This document shows positions 31,758 to 40,789 of a stretch of 43,055 bases of DNA, piece by piece. The first letter of the stretch is position 1; each line of letters opens with the position of its first letter. Origin of the DNA: Oscillospiraceae bacterium. GTDB lineage: Bacteria; Bacillota; Clostridia; Oscillospirales; Oscillospiraceae. The position numbers and the translations under genes were made by a program. A model generated the notes under the pieces. The model saw nothing but the letters and a program-made list of their open reading frames with translations. It searched no databases and had not been told where the DNA came from. The stretch is taken from contig JAFSHY010000157.1 in NCBI GenBank assembly GCA_017440065.1, forward strand, positions 1 through 43,055. The letters run 5' to 3'.

Positions 31758-31769
31758 GGAGTGTCAATC

Positions 31770-32648
31770 GTGATCAAGAGTATGACCGGTTACGGCAGAG
31801 CCGTACAGACCTTTGAAAATAAGGAAATTACCGTTGAGATCCGCTCTGTTAATAACCGCTATCTGGATTGCAGCGTCAAGCTGCCCCGTCTTTTCAGCTA
31901 TGTGGAAGACGCAATTAAGAAAAAGGTAAAGGAAGCCATCAGCCGCGGTAAGGTGGATGTGTTCGTCACCGTGAATATCGCGGCAGGTACGGACACGCAG
32001 ATCACGCTGAACCGTCCCGTGCTGGAAAGCTATCTTGCCGCCATGAAATCCATTGCTGCAGATTATGAGGTGCAGGATGATATCTCTGTGACCGCGCTGA
32101 CCCGTTTTTCCGATATCTTCGTGGTGGAAAAGCAGGAAGAGGATGAAGAGCAGAGCATGAAGGAACTGCTTTCCGTGGCGGATGCCGCCCTGCAGAAGCA
32201 TACGGAAATGCGGATCCGCGAGGGTGAGGCGCTGGAAGCCGACCTGCGAAACCGTTCCGTCACCATCCTCGATCTGGTTTCCCGCGTGGAAGAACGCAGC
32301 CCCATCACCGTGAAGGAATACCGCGAGCGCCTTTCCGCGAAGATGCGCGAGGTGCTGGAAAGCACCACCATCGATGAAAGCCGTATTCTCACGGAAGCGG
32401 CCATCTTCTCCGATAAGGTGGCCGTGGATGAGGAGACCGTTCGCCTGCGCAGCCATTTCGATCAGCTGGATTCCATGCTGAAGAGCGGCGGCCCCATCGG
32501 CAGAAAGCTGGATTTCCTGCTGCAGGAAATGAACCGCGAAGCCAATACCATCGGTTCCAAGGGTAATGACCTGGAACAGGCCAGAACCGTTGTGGATATC
32601 AAGGCAGAGCTGGAAAAGATCCGCGAACAGGTGCAGAACATCGAATAA
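31770..32648 (+). CDS. yicC: YicC family endoribonuclease-like protein
   Basis: 292 residues with the family start MIKSMTGYGRA and C-terminal GRKLDFLLQEMNREANTIGSK. YicC-family proteins have been reported to cleave or promote decay of RNA; the role in Clostridia is less clear. The GTG at 31770 is chosen over the in-frame GTG at 31761 because AAGGAG (31756-31761) overlaps the latter and is well spaced for the former. It opens the conserved yicC-remA-gmk-rpoZ order. Confidence 0.92.
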   Translation: MIKSMTGYGRAVQTFENKEITVEIRSVNNRYLDCSVKLPRLFSYVEDAIKKKVKEAISRGKVDVFVTVNIAAGTDTQITLNRPVLESYLAAMKSIAADYEVQDDISVTALTRFSDIFVVEKQEEDEEQSMKELLSVADAALQKHTEMRIREGEALEADLRNRSVTILDLVSRVEERSPITVKEYRERLSAKMREVLESTTIDESRILTEAAIFSDKVAVDEETVRLRSHFDQLDSMLKSGGPIGRKLDFLLQEMNREANTIGSKGNDLEQARTVVDIKAELEKIREQVQNIE

Positions 32649-32657
32649 GGAGCGGCT

Positions 32658-32921
32658 ATGAAACTGATCAATATTGGCTTTGGAAATATGGTGTCGTCCG
32701 GCCGTCTGCTGGCTATCGTAAGTCCCGATTCCGCTCCCATCAAACGTCTGATCCAGGAAGCCAAGGACCGCAGCATGTGCATCGATGCCACTTACGGCAG
32801 AAAAACGAAGGCGGTGATCCTGATGGATACCGACCATGTTGTGCTCTCCGCCATCCCTCCGGAATCCATTGCCGGCCGGATGCCCGAAGACACGGAAGAG
32901 GAGGAAGCCGAATATGAGTAG
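32658..32921 (+). CDS. remA: RemA/DUF370 family protein
   Basis: 87 residues starting [20 protein letters not shown], with [14 protein letters not shown] and the C-terminal acidic tail. In Bacillus RemA is a DNA-binding activator of biofilm matrix and osmoprotection genes that forms ring-like oligomers. Position between yicC and gmk is conserved. A good AAGGAG signal is present. Its relevance to matrix control here is by analogy. Confidence 0.93.
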   Translation: MKLINIGFGNMVSSGRLLAIVSPDSAPIKRLIQEAKDRSMCIDATYGRKTKAVILMDTDHVVLSAIPPESIAGRMPEDTEEEEAEYE

Positions 32922-33519
32922 AGGACAGCTGATCATTCTTTCCGGTCCGTCCGGAGTGGGAAAAAGCTCCATTGTCAAGAAAGTCATGGAGCAGCATCCG
33001 AAGCTGCGTTTCTCTGTTTCCGCCACTACGCGGGAGATCCGTCCCGGTGAGGTGGACGGCGTCAGCTATTATTTCGTTACCCGTGAGCGCTTTATGGAAA
33101 TGGTTCAGCGGAACGAACTGCTGGAATATGCGGAATATGTGGGAAATTGCTACGGAACTCCCGCAAAACCCATTGACGAAGCGCTGGATTTAGGGTATGA
33201 TATTTTATTGGACATCGAGGTTCAGGGCGCCATGCAGGTGAAGGAAAAACGGCCCGATGCTGTATCCGTTTTCATCATGGCCCCGTCCTTTGAGGAGCTG
33301 GAGCGCAGACTGACAGGCCGCGGTGATACCGCGCCGGAGAAGATCAAAAAGCGTCTGGAGACCGCACGGAAGGAATATACCGTTGCGCCCAGATATGACT
33401 ATCTTGTGGTATCCGAAACCGGTAAGGTTGAGGAAGCTGCGGATGAGATCCTCTCCATCATCAAGGCTGCCCATTGCAGGCTCCATAACAGAATTCACTT
33501 ACTCAAGGAGGAAAACTAA
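32914..33519 (+). CDS. gmk: Guanylate kinase
   Basis: 201 residues. It phosphorylates GMP to GDP using ATP. P-loop GPSGVGKSS (11-19), GMP-binding [14 protein letters not shown] and YYF, and the [11 protein letters not shown] Walker B region are visible. The ATG at 32914 lies within the end of remA (8-nt overlap) after GAGGAGGAAG; an in-frame start 78 nt upstream is rejected as it extends far beyond the family N-terminus. Confidence 0.96.
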   Translation: MSRGQLIILSGPSGVGKSSIVKKVMEQHPKLRFSVSATTREIRPGEVDGVSYYFVTRERFMEMVQRNELLEYAEYVGNCYGTPAKPIDEALDLGYDILLDIEVQGAMQVKEKRPDAVSVFIMAPSFEELERRLTGRGDTAPEKIKKRLETARKEYTVAPRYDYLVVSETGKVEEAADEILSIIKAAHCRLHNRIHLLKEEN

Positions 33520-33520
33520 T

Positions 33521-33727
33521 ATGCTCTATCCCCCCATCTCCGAACTGCTCAAGCACGTTGACAGCCGTTATCTGCTGGTCAATGCCGTAGCAAAGCGTGC
33601 AAGACAGATCTCTCAGGAAGCGGAAGATAATCACGTTTCTCTCACCGAGAAGCCCGTTACCCTTGCCATCCGTGAAGTGGCTGACGGCAAGCTGAGCGCT
33701 TCCATGAAGGAAATCTACAAAAAGTAA
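33521..33727 (+). CDS. rpoZ: RNA polymerase omega subunit
   Basis: 68 residues, close to the usual size for Firmicutes omega. The motif YLLVNAVAKRARQIS and VTLAIREVADGKL are typical. It helps assembly of the beta-prime subunit. AAGGAGGAAAAC precedes the ATG, which follows the gmk stop by 1 nt. Confidence 0.95.
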   Translation: MLYPPISELLKHVDSRYLLVNAVAKRARQISQEAEDNHVSLTEKPVTLAIREVADGKLSASMKEIYKK

Positions 33728-33743
33728 AGCGATAGTAACTGCG

Positions 33744-33773
33744 TAAGGCACAGGCTGAACGGTCTGCGCCTTA
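33744..33773 (+). other. RNA hairpin between rpoZ and priA
   Basis: TAAGGC-a-CAG and CTG-c-GCCTTA pair with one internal mismatch around an 11-nt loop. No T-run follows, so this is not a classical terminator; it may be an attenuator, a processing site or nothing. It lies where coaBC is found in Bacillus. Confidence 0.4.
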
Positions 33774-33796
33774 TCGGCGTTTGAAGGGGTGATTTC

Positions 33797-36202
33797 ATGC
33801 TGGCCAAGGTTTCCGTGGAAGCGGCAGTTTATGCTATCGATAAGCCTTATACCTATTTGCTTCCCGCCGATCTTACGGTACTTCCCGGCATGCGAGTCGT
33901 CGTTCCTTTCGGACGCGGAAACCGCCGCAGTGAGGGAATTGTCCTTTCCGTGGAGGAAGGGGAAGATCCTTCTCTCAAGTTTATCGAATCCGTTTTGGAT
34001 CACGAGCCTCTGCTGGATGCGGAGATGCTTCGGCTTGCAGCCTTTCTGAGGGAGCGGTTTTTCTGCACCTTTTATGACGCGGTGAAGGCCATCCTGCCTG
34101 CAGGTGTGTTTGTCCGCGCTGAAACGGTTTATGTTCGTACGGAGCGCCCCGTGGATGTTGCTGACGAGGACGAAAAAGCCCTGCTTGCCTTTGTGGAGGA
34201 ACTGGGCGGTTCTGCTTCGGAAGCGGTTTTAAAGAAGAATTTCCCGGAAGAGATCCTGCAGAAGCTGGTAAAACGGGGCTTTCTTCACACAGAACGGGAA
34301 CTTTCCGGAAAAACTGCCGACAAGGCGGAAACAGTGCTGGAACTGGCGGTAGATCCCGAAGAGGCCGCTGCCTATGCCTCTGCCCACAGAAGAAAAGCGC
34401 CCATGCAGGCCGCGGTGCTGGAACTGCTGGCGGTCACGGGCGCGGTATCGCAGAAAGAGCTTTGCTATTTTACGGGCGCGTCCCGTGAAACGGTCAAACG
34501 TTTGCGGGATCTCGGTTTTCTGACCGAGGGCGAACAGGAGGTGCTCCGTTCTTCCGTTCAGATCCCCGCGGTGCTGCGGGAGGTTCCCGCGCTGAACACG
34601 GAGCAGCGTTATGTGTTTGATGGCCTGCGGAAACAGGCAGTTTCGGATGTCCCCGGTGCCGCACTGCTTTACGGCGTGACGGGCAGCGGTAAAACGGCCG
34701 TTTATCTGTCCCTCATTCGTGATTGTCTGCAGCGGGGCAAAAGCGCCATGCTGCTGGTGCCGGAGATCGCACTGACGCCGCAGTTGGTCAATACGTTGAC
34801 CGGCCATTTCGGTGAAAAGGTTGCCGTCCTGCACAGCCGTCTTCGGATCGGCGAGCGCTATGACGAATGGAAGCGGATCCGCAGGGGAGAGGCTTCCGTT
34901 GTGGTCGGCACGAGGTCTGCCGTGTTTGCGCCCTTGAAGGATCCCGGCATCTTTATTCTGGACGAAGAGCATGAGCATAGCTATAAGTCCGAACAGTCGC
35001 CCCGTTATCACGCGCGGGATGTGGCTGCCTTCCGTGCGATCCGCAGCGGCGCCTTGCTGCTGCTCGGTTCGGCAACGCCTTCGGTGGAGAGTATGTATCG
35101 CGCCAGAAGCGGCCAATATACGTTATATACCCTGAAAAACCGCTATAACGGCAAACCGCTGCCGATGGCGGAGCTGGTCGATATGAAGCAGGAACTGCGG
35201 GAAGGCAACGGCTCGTGCCTCAGCCGCAGGCTGCAGAACGCGCTGCGCGACAATGAAGGGAAGCAGGCAATTTTGTTTCTCAACCGTCGCGGCAGCAGCA
35301 GAATGCTCATCTGTGTGGATTGCGGTCATGTGCCGCAATGCCCCAACTGCAGCGTCAATCTGACCTATCACCGCGCCAACAGCCGTCTGATGTGCCATTA
35401 CTGCGGCTATTCCCAGACGGTATTTGAAACCTGTCCCGCCTGCGGCGGTCATCTCAAAATGGTCGGCTTCGGTACGCAGCGGGTACAGACGGAACTGGAA
35501 GACGTCCTGCCCGGAAAACAGGTGCTTCGCATGGATGCGGATACCGTTTCCGCCACCAATACCCATGAAATGATCCTTCGCCGCTTTGAAGAGGAAGAGA
35601 TCCCTGTACTTGTGGGAACGCAGATGGTGACGAAGGGGCTTAATTTCCCAAAGGTCACGCTGGTAGGCGTCCTTGATGCCGATTCTGCCCTGTATGTGGA
35701 AAACTACCGCGCCTCCGAGACCGCGTTTTCCATGATCACACAGGTTGCGGGCCGTTCCGGCCGCGGTGAAGAGGAAGGTCTGGCTCTGATCCAGACCATG
35801 ACACCGGAAAATGCCGTGATCTCCATGGCTGCCCGTCAGGACTATGACGGCTTCTACGCGCTGGAACTGCCGCTGCGGCAGCTGCGCGGATGCCCTCCGT
35901 TTGCGGATCTGATCATGATCACCTTTTCGGGACTACAGGAGCAGAACGTGCTGGACGGCGCGGTATATTTCCGTGAAATGCTGACGGCGGCGCTGCCGCA
36001 GACGCAGCTTTCCGTCCGCGTAATGGGCCCTGCACCTGCACCGATCGCAAAAGTCAGCAACCGCTACAGATTCAGACTCACGCTGAGCCTGCAAAACTGC
36101 AAAGAGGCCCGCCGTCTGATCGCGTGGGCGCTCAAAACCTATTTGAAAGACAACCGATTCCGGGACGTATCCGCCTTTGCGGACGTCAATCCTTACGAAT
36201 GA
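33797..36202 (+). CDS. priA: Primosomal protein N' (PriA helicase)
   Basis: 801 residues. A 3'-to-5' helicase that reloads the replisome at stalled forks. Order: N-terminal DNA-binding domain (1-100), a winged-helix part, Walker A GVTGSGKT (293-300), DEEH box in ILDEEHEHSYKSE, and a zinc-binding insertion with eight Cys (CVDCGHVPQCPNC, CHYCGY, CPACGG), then helicase motifs VGTQMVTKG and QVAGRSGRG. The length is normal. AAGGGGTG is the ribosome binding site. It lies between rpoZ and def, without the coaBC often found there. Confidence 0.95.
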   Translation: MLAKVSVEAAVYAIDKPYTYLLPADLTVLPGMRVVVPFGRGNRRSEGIVLSVEEGEDPSLKFIESVLDHEPLLDAEMLRLAAFLRERFFCTFYDAVKAILPAGVFVRAETVYVRTERPVDVADEDEKALLAFVEELGGSASEAVLKKNFPEEILQKLVKRGFLHTERELSGKTADKAETVLELAVDPEEAAAYASAHRRKAPMQAAVLELLAVTGAVSQKELCYFTGASRETVKRLRDLGFLTEGEQEVLRSSVQIPAVLREVPALNTEQRYVFDGLRKQAVSDVPGAALLYGVTGSGKTAVYLSLIRDCLQRGKSAMLLVPEIALTPQLVNTLTGHFGEKVAVLHSRLRIGERYDEWKRIRRGEASVVVGTRSAVFAPLKDPGIFILDEEHEHSYKSEQSPRYHARDVAAFRAIRSGALLLLGSATPSVESMYRARSGQYTLYTLKNRYNGKPLPMAELVDMKQELREGNGSCLSRRLQNALRDNEGKQAILFLNRRGSSRMLICVDCGHVPQCPNCSVNLTYHRANSRLMCHYCGYSQTVFETCPACGGHLKMVGFGTQRVQTELEDVLPGKQVLRMDADTVSATNTHEMILRRFEEEEIPVLVGTQMVTKGLNFPKVTLVGVLDADSALYVENYRASETAFSMITQVAGRSGRGEEEGLALIQTMTPENAVISMAARQDYDGFYALELPLRQLRGCPPFADLIMITFSGLQEQNVLDGAVYFREMLTAALPQTQLSVRVMGPAPAPIAKVSNRYRFRLTLSLQNCKEARRLIAWALKTYLKDNRFRDVSAFADVNPYE

Positions 36203-36214
36203 GAGGTAACTACG

Positions 36215-36709
36215 ATGGCACTGCGGAATATTTTGACAGAAGAGAATGCAACGCTCTATAAGACCTCCCGACCGGTCGAAAAATTTGATGCCCGTCTTCA
36301 TATGCTGCTGGATGATATGAACGAAACACTGGTGGATTCCGGCGGCGTCGGTCTTGCCGCTCCTCAGGTGGGCGTTCTGCGCCGTATTTTCCTTGTGGAC
36401 ACCGGCGATGAGATCATTGAATGCATCAATCCCGAGATCATCGAAACCTCCGGTGAACAGGACGGCGCCGAGGGCTGCCTCAGCGTTCCCGGCAAGTACG
36501 GCATGGTCAAGCGCCCCATGGTCGTAAGGATCCGCGCGCAGGACCGCTACGGCGACTGGTTTGAAGCGGAAGGCGAAGAACTGATCGCCCGTTGTTTTTG
36601 CCATGAATATGCCCATCTGGACGGTCAGCTTTATACCTCTGTGGCATATCACATGCTGACTCCGGAGGAACTGGAGCAGCTTCGCGCACAGGCGGAGGAT
36701 GAGGATTAA
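36215..36709 (+). CDS. def: Peptide deformylase
   Basis: 164 residues. It removes the formyl group from nascent proteins. The three class motifs are intact: GVGLAAPQ (44-51), EGCLSVPG with metal ligand Cys88, and HEYAHLDG with His130, Glu131, His134. Paired with fmt, which installs the formyl group, 3 nt downstream. Confidence 0.96.
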   Translation: MALRNILTEENATLYKTSRPVEKFDARLHMLLDDMNETLVDSGGVGLAAPQVGVLRRIFLVDTGDEIIECINPEIIETSGEQDGAEGCLSVPGKYGMVKRPMVVRIRAQDRYGDWFEAEGEELIARCFCHEYAHLDGQLYTSVAYHMLTPEELEQLRAQAEDED

Positions 36710-36712
36710 ACT

Positions 36713-37630
36713 ATGAGAATCGTATTTATGGGTACCCCCGAGATCGCGGCGACCTGTCTTCGCAGGATCGTGGAGGACGGTCACGAGATCGCGGCGGTCT
36801 ATACCAAGCCCGATACCCCCAAGGGCCGCGGACACAAAATGATGATGTCGCCCGTGAAGTTGCTGGCGCTGGAAAAGGAAATTCCCGTGGAGCAGCCTGT
36901 CACGTTTAAGGACGAAGCGGTCATTTCCGCGCTGCAGGCTTACCGCCCCGAGCTGATCGTGGCCGTGGCTTACGGCAAGATCCTGCCGAAAACGGCGCTG
37001 GATGTGCCTTCCAAGGGTTGTATCAATGTCCATGGCAGCATCCTTCCCGCGCTGCGCGGATCCGGCCCTGTGCAGTGGTCGATCCTGAACCACTTTGACG
37101 AGACCGGTGTGACCGCCATGTATCTGGCAGAAGAAATGGATGCCGGAGATATCATCGCCATTAAAAAGACCCCCATCGATCCCATGGAGACCTCCGGGGA
37201 ACTGATGGATCGCATTGCCGTTCTCGGTGCGGATCTGCTGAGCGAGACCGTGGCTGCCATTGAAAACGGCACCGCCGAACGGACGCCGCAGGATCCTGCC
37301 CTTGTGACCTATGCGCCCATGCTTTCCAAGGAGATGAGCCCCATCGACTGGAGCAAGACCCGCCGTGAGATCATCGATCAGGTACGCGGCCTGATCCCTT
37401 GGCCTGTGGCAACGGCAGAACTGGGCGGAACGAAGTTTAAAATCTTCCGTGTGGAACCCACCGGAAAGACCACAGACAAAGCCCCCGGCACTCTGATCGC
37501 GCTGACGAAGCAGGGACTTGAGATCGCCTGCGGAGGCGGCGAGATCCTGCAGATCACCCAGCTGCAGGCCGAAGGCGGCAAACGGATGGCGGCACCGGAT
37601 TATTTCCGCGGCCATCCCATTGAGATCTGA
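36713..37630 (+). CDS. fmt: Methionyl-tRNA formyltransferase
   Basis: 305 residues. It transfers formyl from 10-formyl-tetrahydrofolate to initiator Met-tRNA. N-terminal GTPE, catalytic-site segment NVHGSILPALRG with Asn105 and His107, and Asp143 in MDAGDI fit the family, which usually reads NVHASLLP; Ala to Gly is a mild change. The C-terminal OB-like domain is present (about 205-305). Confidence 0.95.
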   Translation: MRIVFMGTPEIAATCLRRIVEDGHEIAAVYTKPDTPKGRGHKMMMSPVKLLALEKEIPVEQPVTFKDEAVISALQAYRPELIVAVAYGKILPKTALDVPSKGCINVHGSILPALRGSGPVQWSILNHFDETGVTAMYLAEEMDAGDIIAIKKTPIDPMETSGELMDRIAVLGADLLSETVAAIENGTAERTPQDPALVTYAPMLSKEMSPIDWSKTRREIIDQVRGLIPWPVATAELGGTKFKIFRVEPTGKTTDKAPGTLIALTKQGLEIACGGGEILQITQLQAEGGKRMAAPDYFRGHPIEI

Positions 37631-37650
37631 AAGAAGAAAGGAATTGCGGC

Positions 37651-38952
37651 ATGGGAGCCAGAGATACCGCGCTTTCCGCACTGATCGCCTGCAGAACGCA
37701 GAACGCATGGGCGGACGGAGCCATAAAAGAATACACGGCGCGGGATCGGCTGGATGCAAGGGAAGCCGCGCTGGCAGCAAGACTGCTTTACAGCGTGGTG
37801 CAGAACCGCATGCTGCTGGATTTCTATATTGCTTCTTTTTTAAAAGGAAAACTGAAGGATCTGCAGCCTGTGGTGCTGGATATCCTGCGCCTAGGCGCTG
37901 CCCAGATCCTGCTCTTTGACAAGGTGCCCGATTCTGCGGCGGTCAATGAAGCGGTCAATCAGAGCAAACGGCTGGCAAATCCCCGCGCCGCTTCGCTTGT
38001 GAACGGTGTGCTGCGAAATCTTTCCCGTCAGAAGGAGAGTCTGCCGCAGCCGCCAGAACTTTCCATAAAGTATAGCAGCCCCGCTCCGGTGACGGAGCTT
38101 CTACGTCATTGCGTGGGTGATGAACTGCTGGAACCGCTGCTTCGCAGCCACAATGAAGCGCCTGCCATGACGGTTCAGGTGAATACGCTGAAAATTTCTG
38201 CGGATGCGCTGCTCGAAGAACTGACGGCGCGGAATATCGGAGCGGAAGTACATCCGTGGTGTCCCGACTGTCTTGTCATTCGCGGCAGCGGCAGCCTGGA
38301 GCAGCTGCAGGCCTTCCGTGACGGCCTGTTTTATGTGCAGGATCCCGCCGCGAGAATGGCTGCCATGGCAGCGGATCTGAAGCCCGGCATGCGGGTGCTG
38401 GACTGCTGCTCCGCACCGGGCGGCAAAAGCTTTGCGGCGGCCATCGCCATGGAAAATACAGGATCGATCACGTCCTGTGATCTGCATGCCCACAAGATCC
38501 GTCTGATCGAAAAGGGCGCGGAGCGCCTTGGGATCTCCGTGATCACCGCCATGCAGCAGGACGGCTCCAAGCCTGTGGAGGAATGGATCGGCGCGTTTGA
38601 CTGCGTCATCTGTGATGTGCCTTGTTCCGGCTTGGGCGTCATCCGCAAGAAGCCCGATATCCGCTACAAGGATCTCGGTCAGATCGCGGGTCTGCCCGCG
38701 GTGCAGCTGCGGATCTTAAATAATCAGGCGAACTATGTCAAAGCAGGCGGCGCTCTGCTTTACAGTACCTGCACCATCGTTCCGGAAGAGAACGGCGGCG
38801 TTGTGCAGGCATTCCTGCGGGATCATCCGGAATTCCGCATGGAACCCATGAACCTTCCGATCCTGAAGGAAAATCACGGCGAGGCGACCTTGCTGCCCTG
38901 TGTCCACGGCACGGACGGCTTCTACCTCTGCCTTTTGAGGAAAGATGTATGA
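37651..38952 (+). CDS. rsmB: 16S rRNA (cytosine-967 C5)-methyltransferase
   Basis: 433 residues: an N-terminal NusB-like RNA-binding domain (about 1-135) and a SAM methyltransferase domain with VLDCCSAPGGKSF, the DVPCSGLGVIRKKPDIR motif and the catalytic-loop YSTCTI. Two Cys, one in PCSG and one in STCT, are the catalytic pair of RNA m5C methyltransferases. AAAGGAA precedes the ATG. Its stop overlaps the rlmN start by 4 nt. Confidence 0.94.
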   Translation: MGARDTALSALIACRTQNAWADGAIKEYTARDRLDAREAALAARLLYSVVQNRMLLDFYIASFLKGKLKDLQPVVLDILRLGAAQILLFDKVPDSAAVNEAVNQSKRLANPRAASLVNGVLRNLSRQKESLPQPPELSIKYSSPAPVTELLRHCVGDELLEPLLRSHNEAPAMTVQVNTLKISADALLEELTARNIGAEVHPWCPDCLVIRGSGSLEQLQAFRDGLFYVQDPAARMAAMAADLKPGMRVLDCCSAPGGKSFAAAIAMENTGSITSCDLHAHKIRLIEKGAERLGISVITAMQQDGSKPVEEWIGAFDCVICDVPCSGLGVIRKKPDIRYKDLGQIAGLPAVQLRILNNQANYVKAGGALLYSTCTIVPEENGGVVQAFLRDHPEFRMEPMNLPILKENHGEATLLPCVHGTDGFYLCLLRKDV

Positions 38953-39977
38953 AACAGGACATTAAATCCATGAATTTAGCCGAAATGCAGGCGCTCATGA
39001 AAGAAATGGGAGAACCTGCGTTTCGCGCGAAGCAGATCTTCGTCTGGCTGCATAAGGGCATTACCACCTTTGACGGGATGACCAATCTCTCCAAGGCGCT
39101 GCGCGAAAAGCTGGAAGAGCACTGCTACATCACCGCGCCCATCGTGGTGCGGAAACAGACATCCCAAAAGGATGGCACGATCAAGTACTTATGGCAGCTG
39201 CGTGACGGCAACTGCGTTGAGACCGTTGTCATGCGCTATCACCATGGCAACAGCGTCTGTATCTCCTCGGAAGTGGGCTGCGCCATGGGCTGCGCCTTCT
39301 GCGCTTCCACCATCGGCGGTCTGGTGCGCCGTCTGACTCCTTCGGAAATGGTGGATCAGGTTTTGTTTTCTTCTCTCGATTCCGGGCTTCCCATTTCCAA
39401 TATCGTTCTGATGGGCATCGGCGAACCGCTGGATAACTTTGATACCGTCATGCGCTTTCTTGAGCTGATCAACAGTCCCGACGGCATGAATATCGGCATG
39501 CGCCACATCAGCCTTTCCACCTGTGGTCTTGTGAAGAAGATCGATCTGCTGGCAGAGCGGGATCTGCAGCTGACGCTGTCCGTTTCGCTGCACGCACCGG
39601 ATAATGAGACCCGCTCCGGGATCATGCCGGTCAACCGCGCCTTCCCGCTGGAGCAGTTAATTCCTGCCTGCCGCAAATATTATGAAAAAACAGGTAGACG
39701 AATTTCGTTCGAATATGCTATGATAAAGGGAGTTAACGACACAAAAGAACATTGTTCGAGGCTGATACGCCTCCTGCATGGTCTGCCGTGTCATGTCAAT
39801 CTGATCCCGCTGAACCGTGTGGAGGAAAGTCCCTTGCAGCCCAGTACCAGACAGGCTGTCATGGAGTTCCAAAAACAGCTGGAAGACGCGGGTATTACCG
39901 CTACCGTCCGTCGGACGCTGGGAAGCGATATCGATGCTTCCTGCGGTCAGCTGCGGCGGAAGCATGAAAAGAAGTAA
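38949..39977 (+). CDS. rlmN: Dual-specificity RNA methyltransferase RlmN
   Basis: 342 residues. A radical SAM enzyme methylating C2 of A2503 in 23S rRNA and A37 in some tRNAs. The radical SAM cluster motif is Cys111, Cys115, Cys118 (CAMGCAFC). The GEPLDN motif and the C-terminal GSDIDASCGQL with a methyl-carrier Cys are visible. Start overlaps rsmB. Confidence 0.96.
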   Translation: MKQDIKSMNLAEMQALMKEMGEPAFRAKQIFVWLHKGITTFDGMTNLSKALREKLEEHCYITAPIVVRKQTSQKDGTIKYLWQLRDGNCVETVVMRYHHGNSVCISSEVGCAMGCAFCASTIGGLVRRLTPSEMVDQVLFSSLDSGLPISNIVLMGIGEPLDNFDTVMRFLELINSPDGMNIGMRHISLSTCGLVKKIDLLAERDLQLTLSVSLHAPDNETRSGIMPVNRAFPLEQLIPACRKYYEKTGRRISFEYAMIKGVNDTKEHCSRLIRLLHGLPCHVNLIPLNRVEESPLQPSTRQAVMEFQKQLEDAGITATVRRTLGSDIDASCGQLRRKHEKK

Positions 39978-39999
39978 CGAAAGAGCAGGAGGGATCGCC

Positions 40000-40731
40000 A
40001 TGGAAGCCTGGGGACTGACAGATCCTGGCAAAGTCAGAAGCCAGAATCAGGACTTTTATGAACTGCGCGAACTGGATGACGGTTCGGTGCTGGCGGTAGT
40101 ATGCGACGGTATGGGCGGTGCCCGTGCCGGCAATGTCGCAAGCCGTCTGGCTGTTGAGGTCTTCTATCAGGAGATCGAACGCGTCATGGATCCCCGCTTT
40201 TCGGAAAAAGAACTGCTGCGTATGCTGAAGGAAGCGACGGAACTGGCGAATTCCGCGGTTTACGAGCAATCCCTTCTCAGCGACGAGTATGTGGGCATGG
40301 GTACCACGCTGGTCGCGGCGCTGATCCGCAGCGATAAGGCATATGTTGTCAACGTGGGCGATAGCCGCGCTTATCATTTGAACAGGGAAGAGATCCGGAT
40401 GATCACAGAGGATCATTCCGTTGTGGAGATGATGGTCAAGCGTGGTGAGATCACCAGAGAACAGGCGAAGAATCATCCTGTCAAGAATCTGATCACCCGT
40501 GCGGTCGGTACAGAGGAAACGGTGGAATCCGATACCTTTGTTCAGAAGCTGAAACCCGGCGACAGTATTTTGCTCTGTTCAGACGGGCTCAGCAATATGA
40601 TGGCGGATCAGGAGATCCTGTTCGAAGTCGTCCATGGAGCCAGCCGCAGCAGCTGCTGCAAGCGGCTTTTGGATATCGCAGAAAACCGGGGCGCACCCGA
40701 TAATGTTACGGTCGTGATCGTAACGGTGTGA
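40000..40731 (+). CDS. prpC: PP2C-family Ser/Thr protein phosphatase
   Basis: 243 residues. It dephosphorylates targets of the adjacent kinase. Metal-binding motifs: SQNQDFYE near residue 16, CDGMGGARAG, GDSRAY, and LCSDGLSNM followed by APDNVTV near the end. The ATG at 40000 follows AGGAGGG; a longer frame that overlaps rlmN is rejected. It stands directly ahead of prkC, the usual pair in Firmicutes. Confidence 0.95.
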   Translation: MEAWGLTDPGKVRSQNQDFYELRELDDGSVLAVVCDGMGGARAGNVASRLAVEVFYQEIERVMDPRFSEKELLRMLKEATELANSAVYEQSLLSDEYVGMGTTLVAALIRSDKAYVVNVGDSRAYHLNREEIRMITEDHSVVEMMVKRGEITREQAKNHPVKNLITRAVGTEETVESDTFVQKLKPGDSILLCSDGLSNMMADQEILFEVVHGASRSSCCKRLLDIAENRGAPDNVTVVIVTV

Positions 40732-40789
40732 TCCTTTTCAAACAGATGGCGCTGCACGGTGGGGAAGTGTATGCGCAGAAGGAGTTTTT

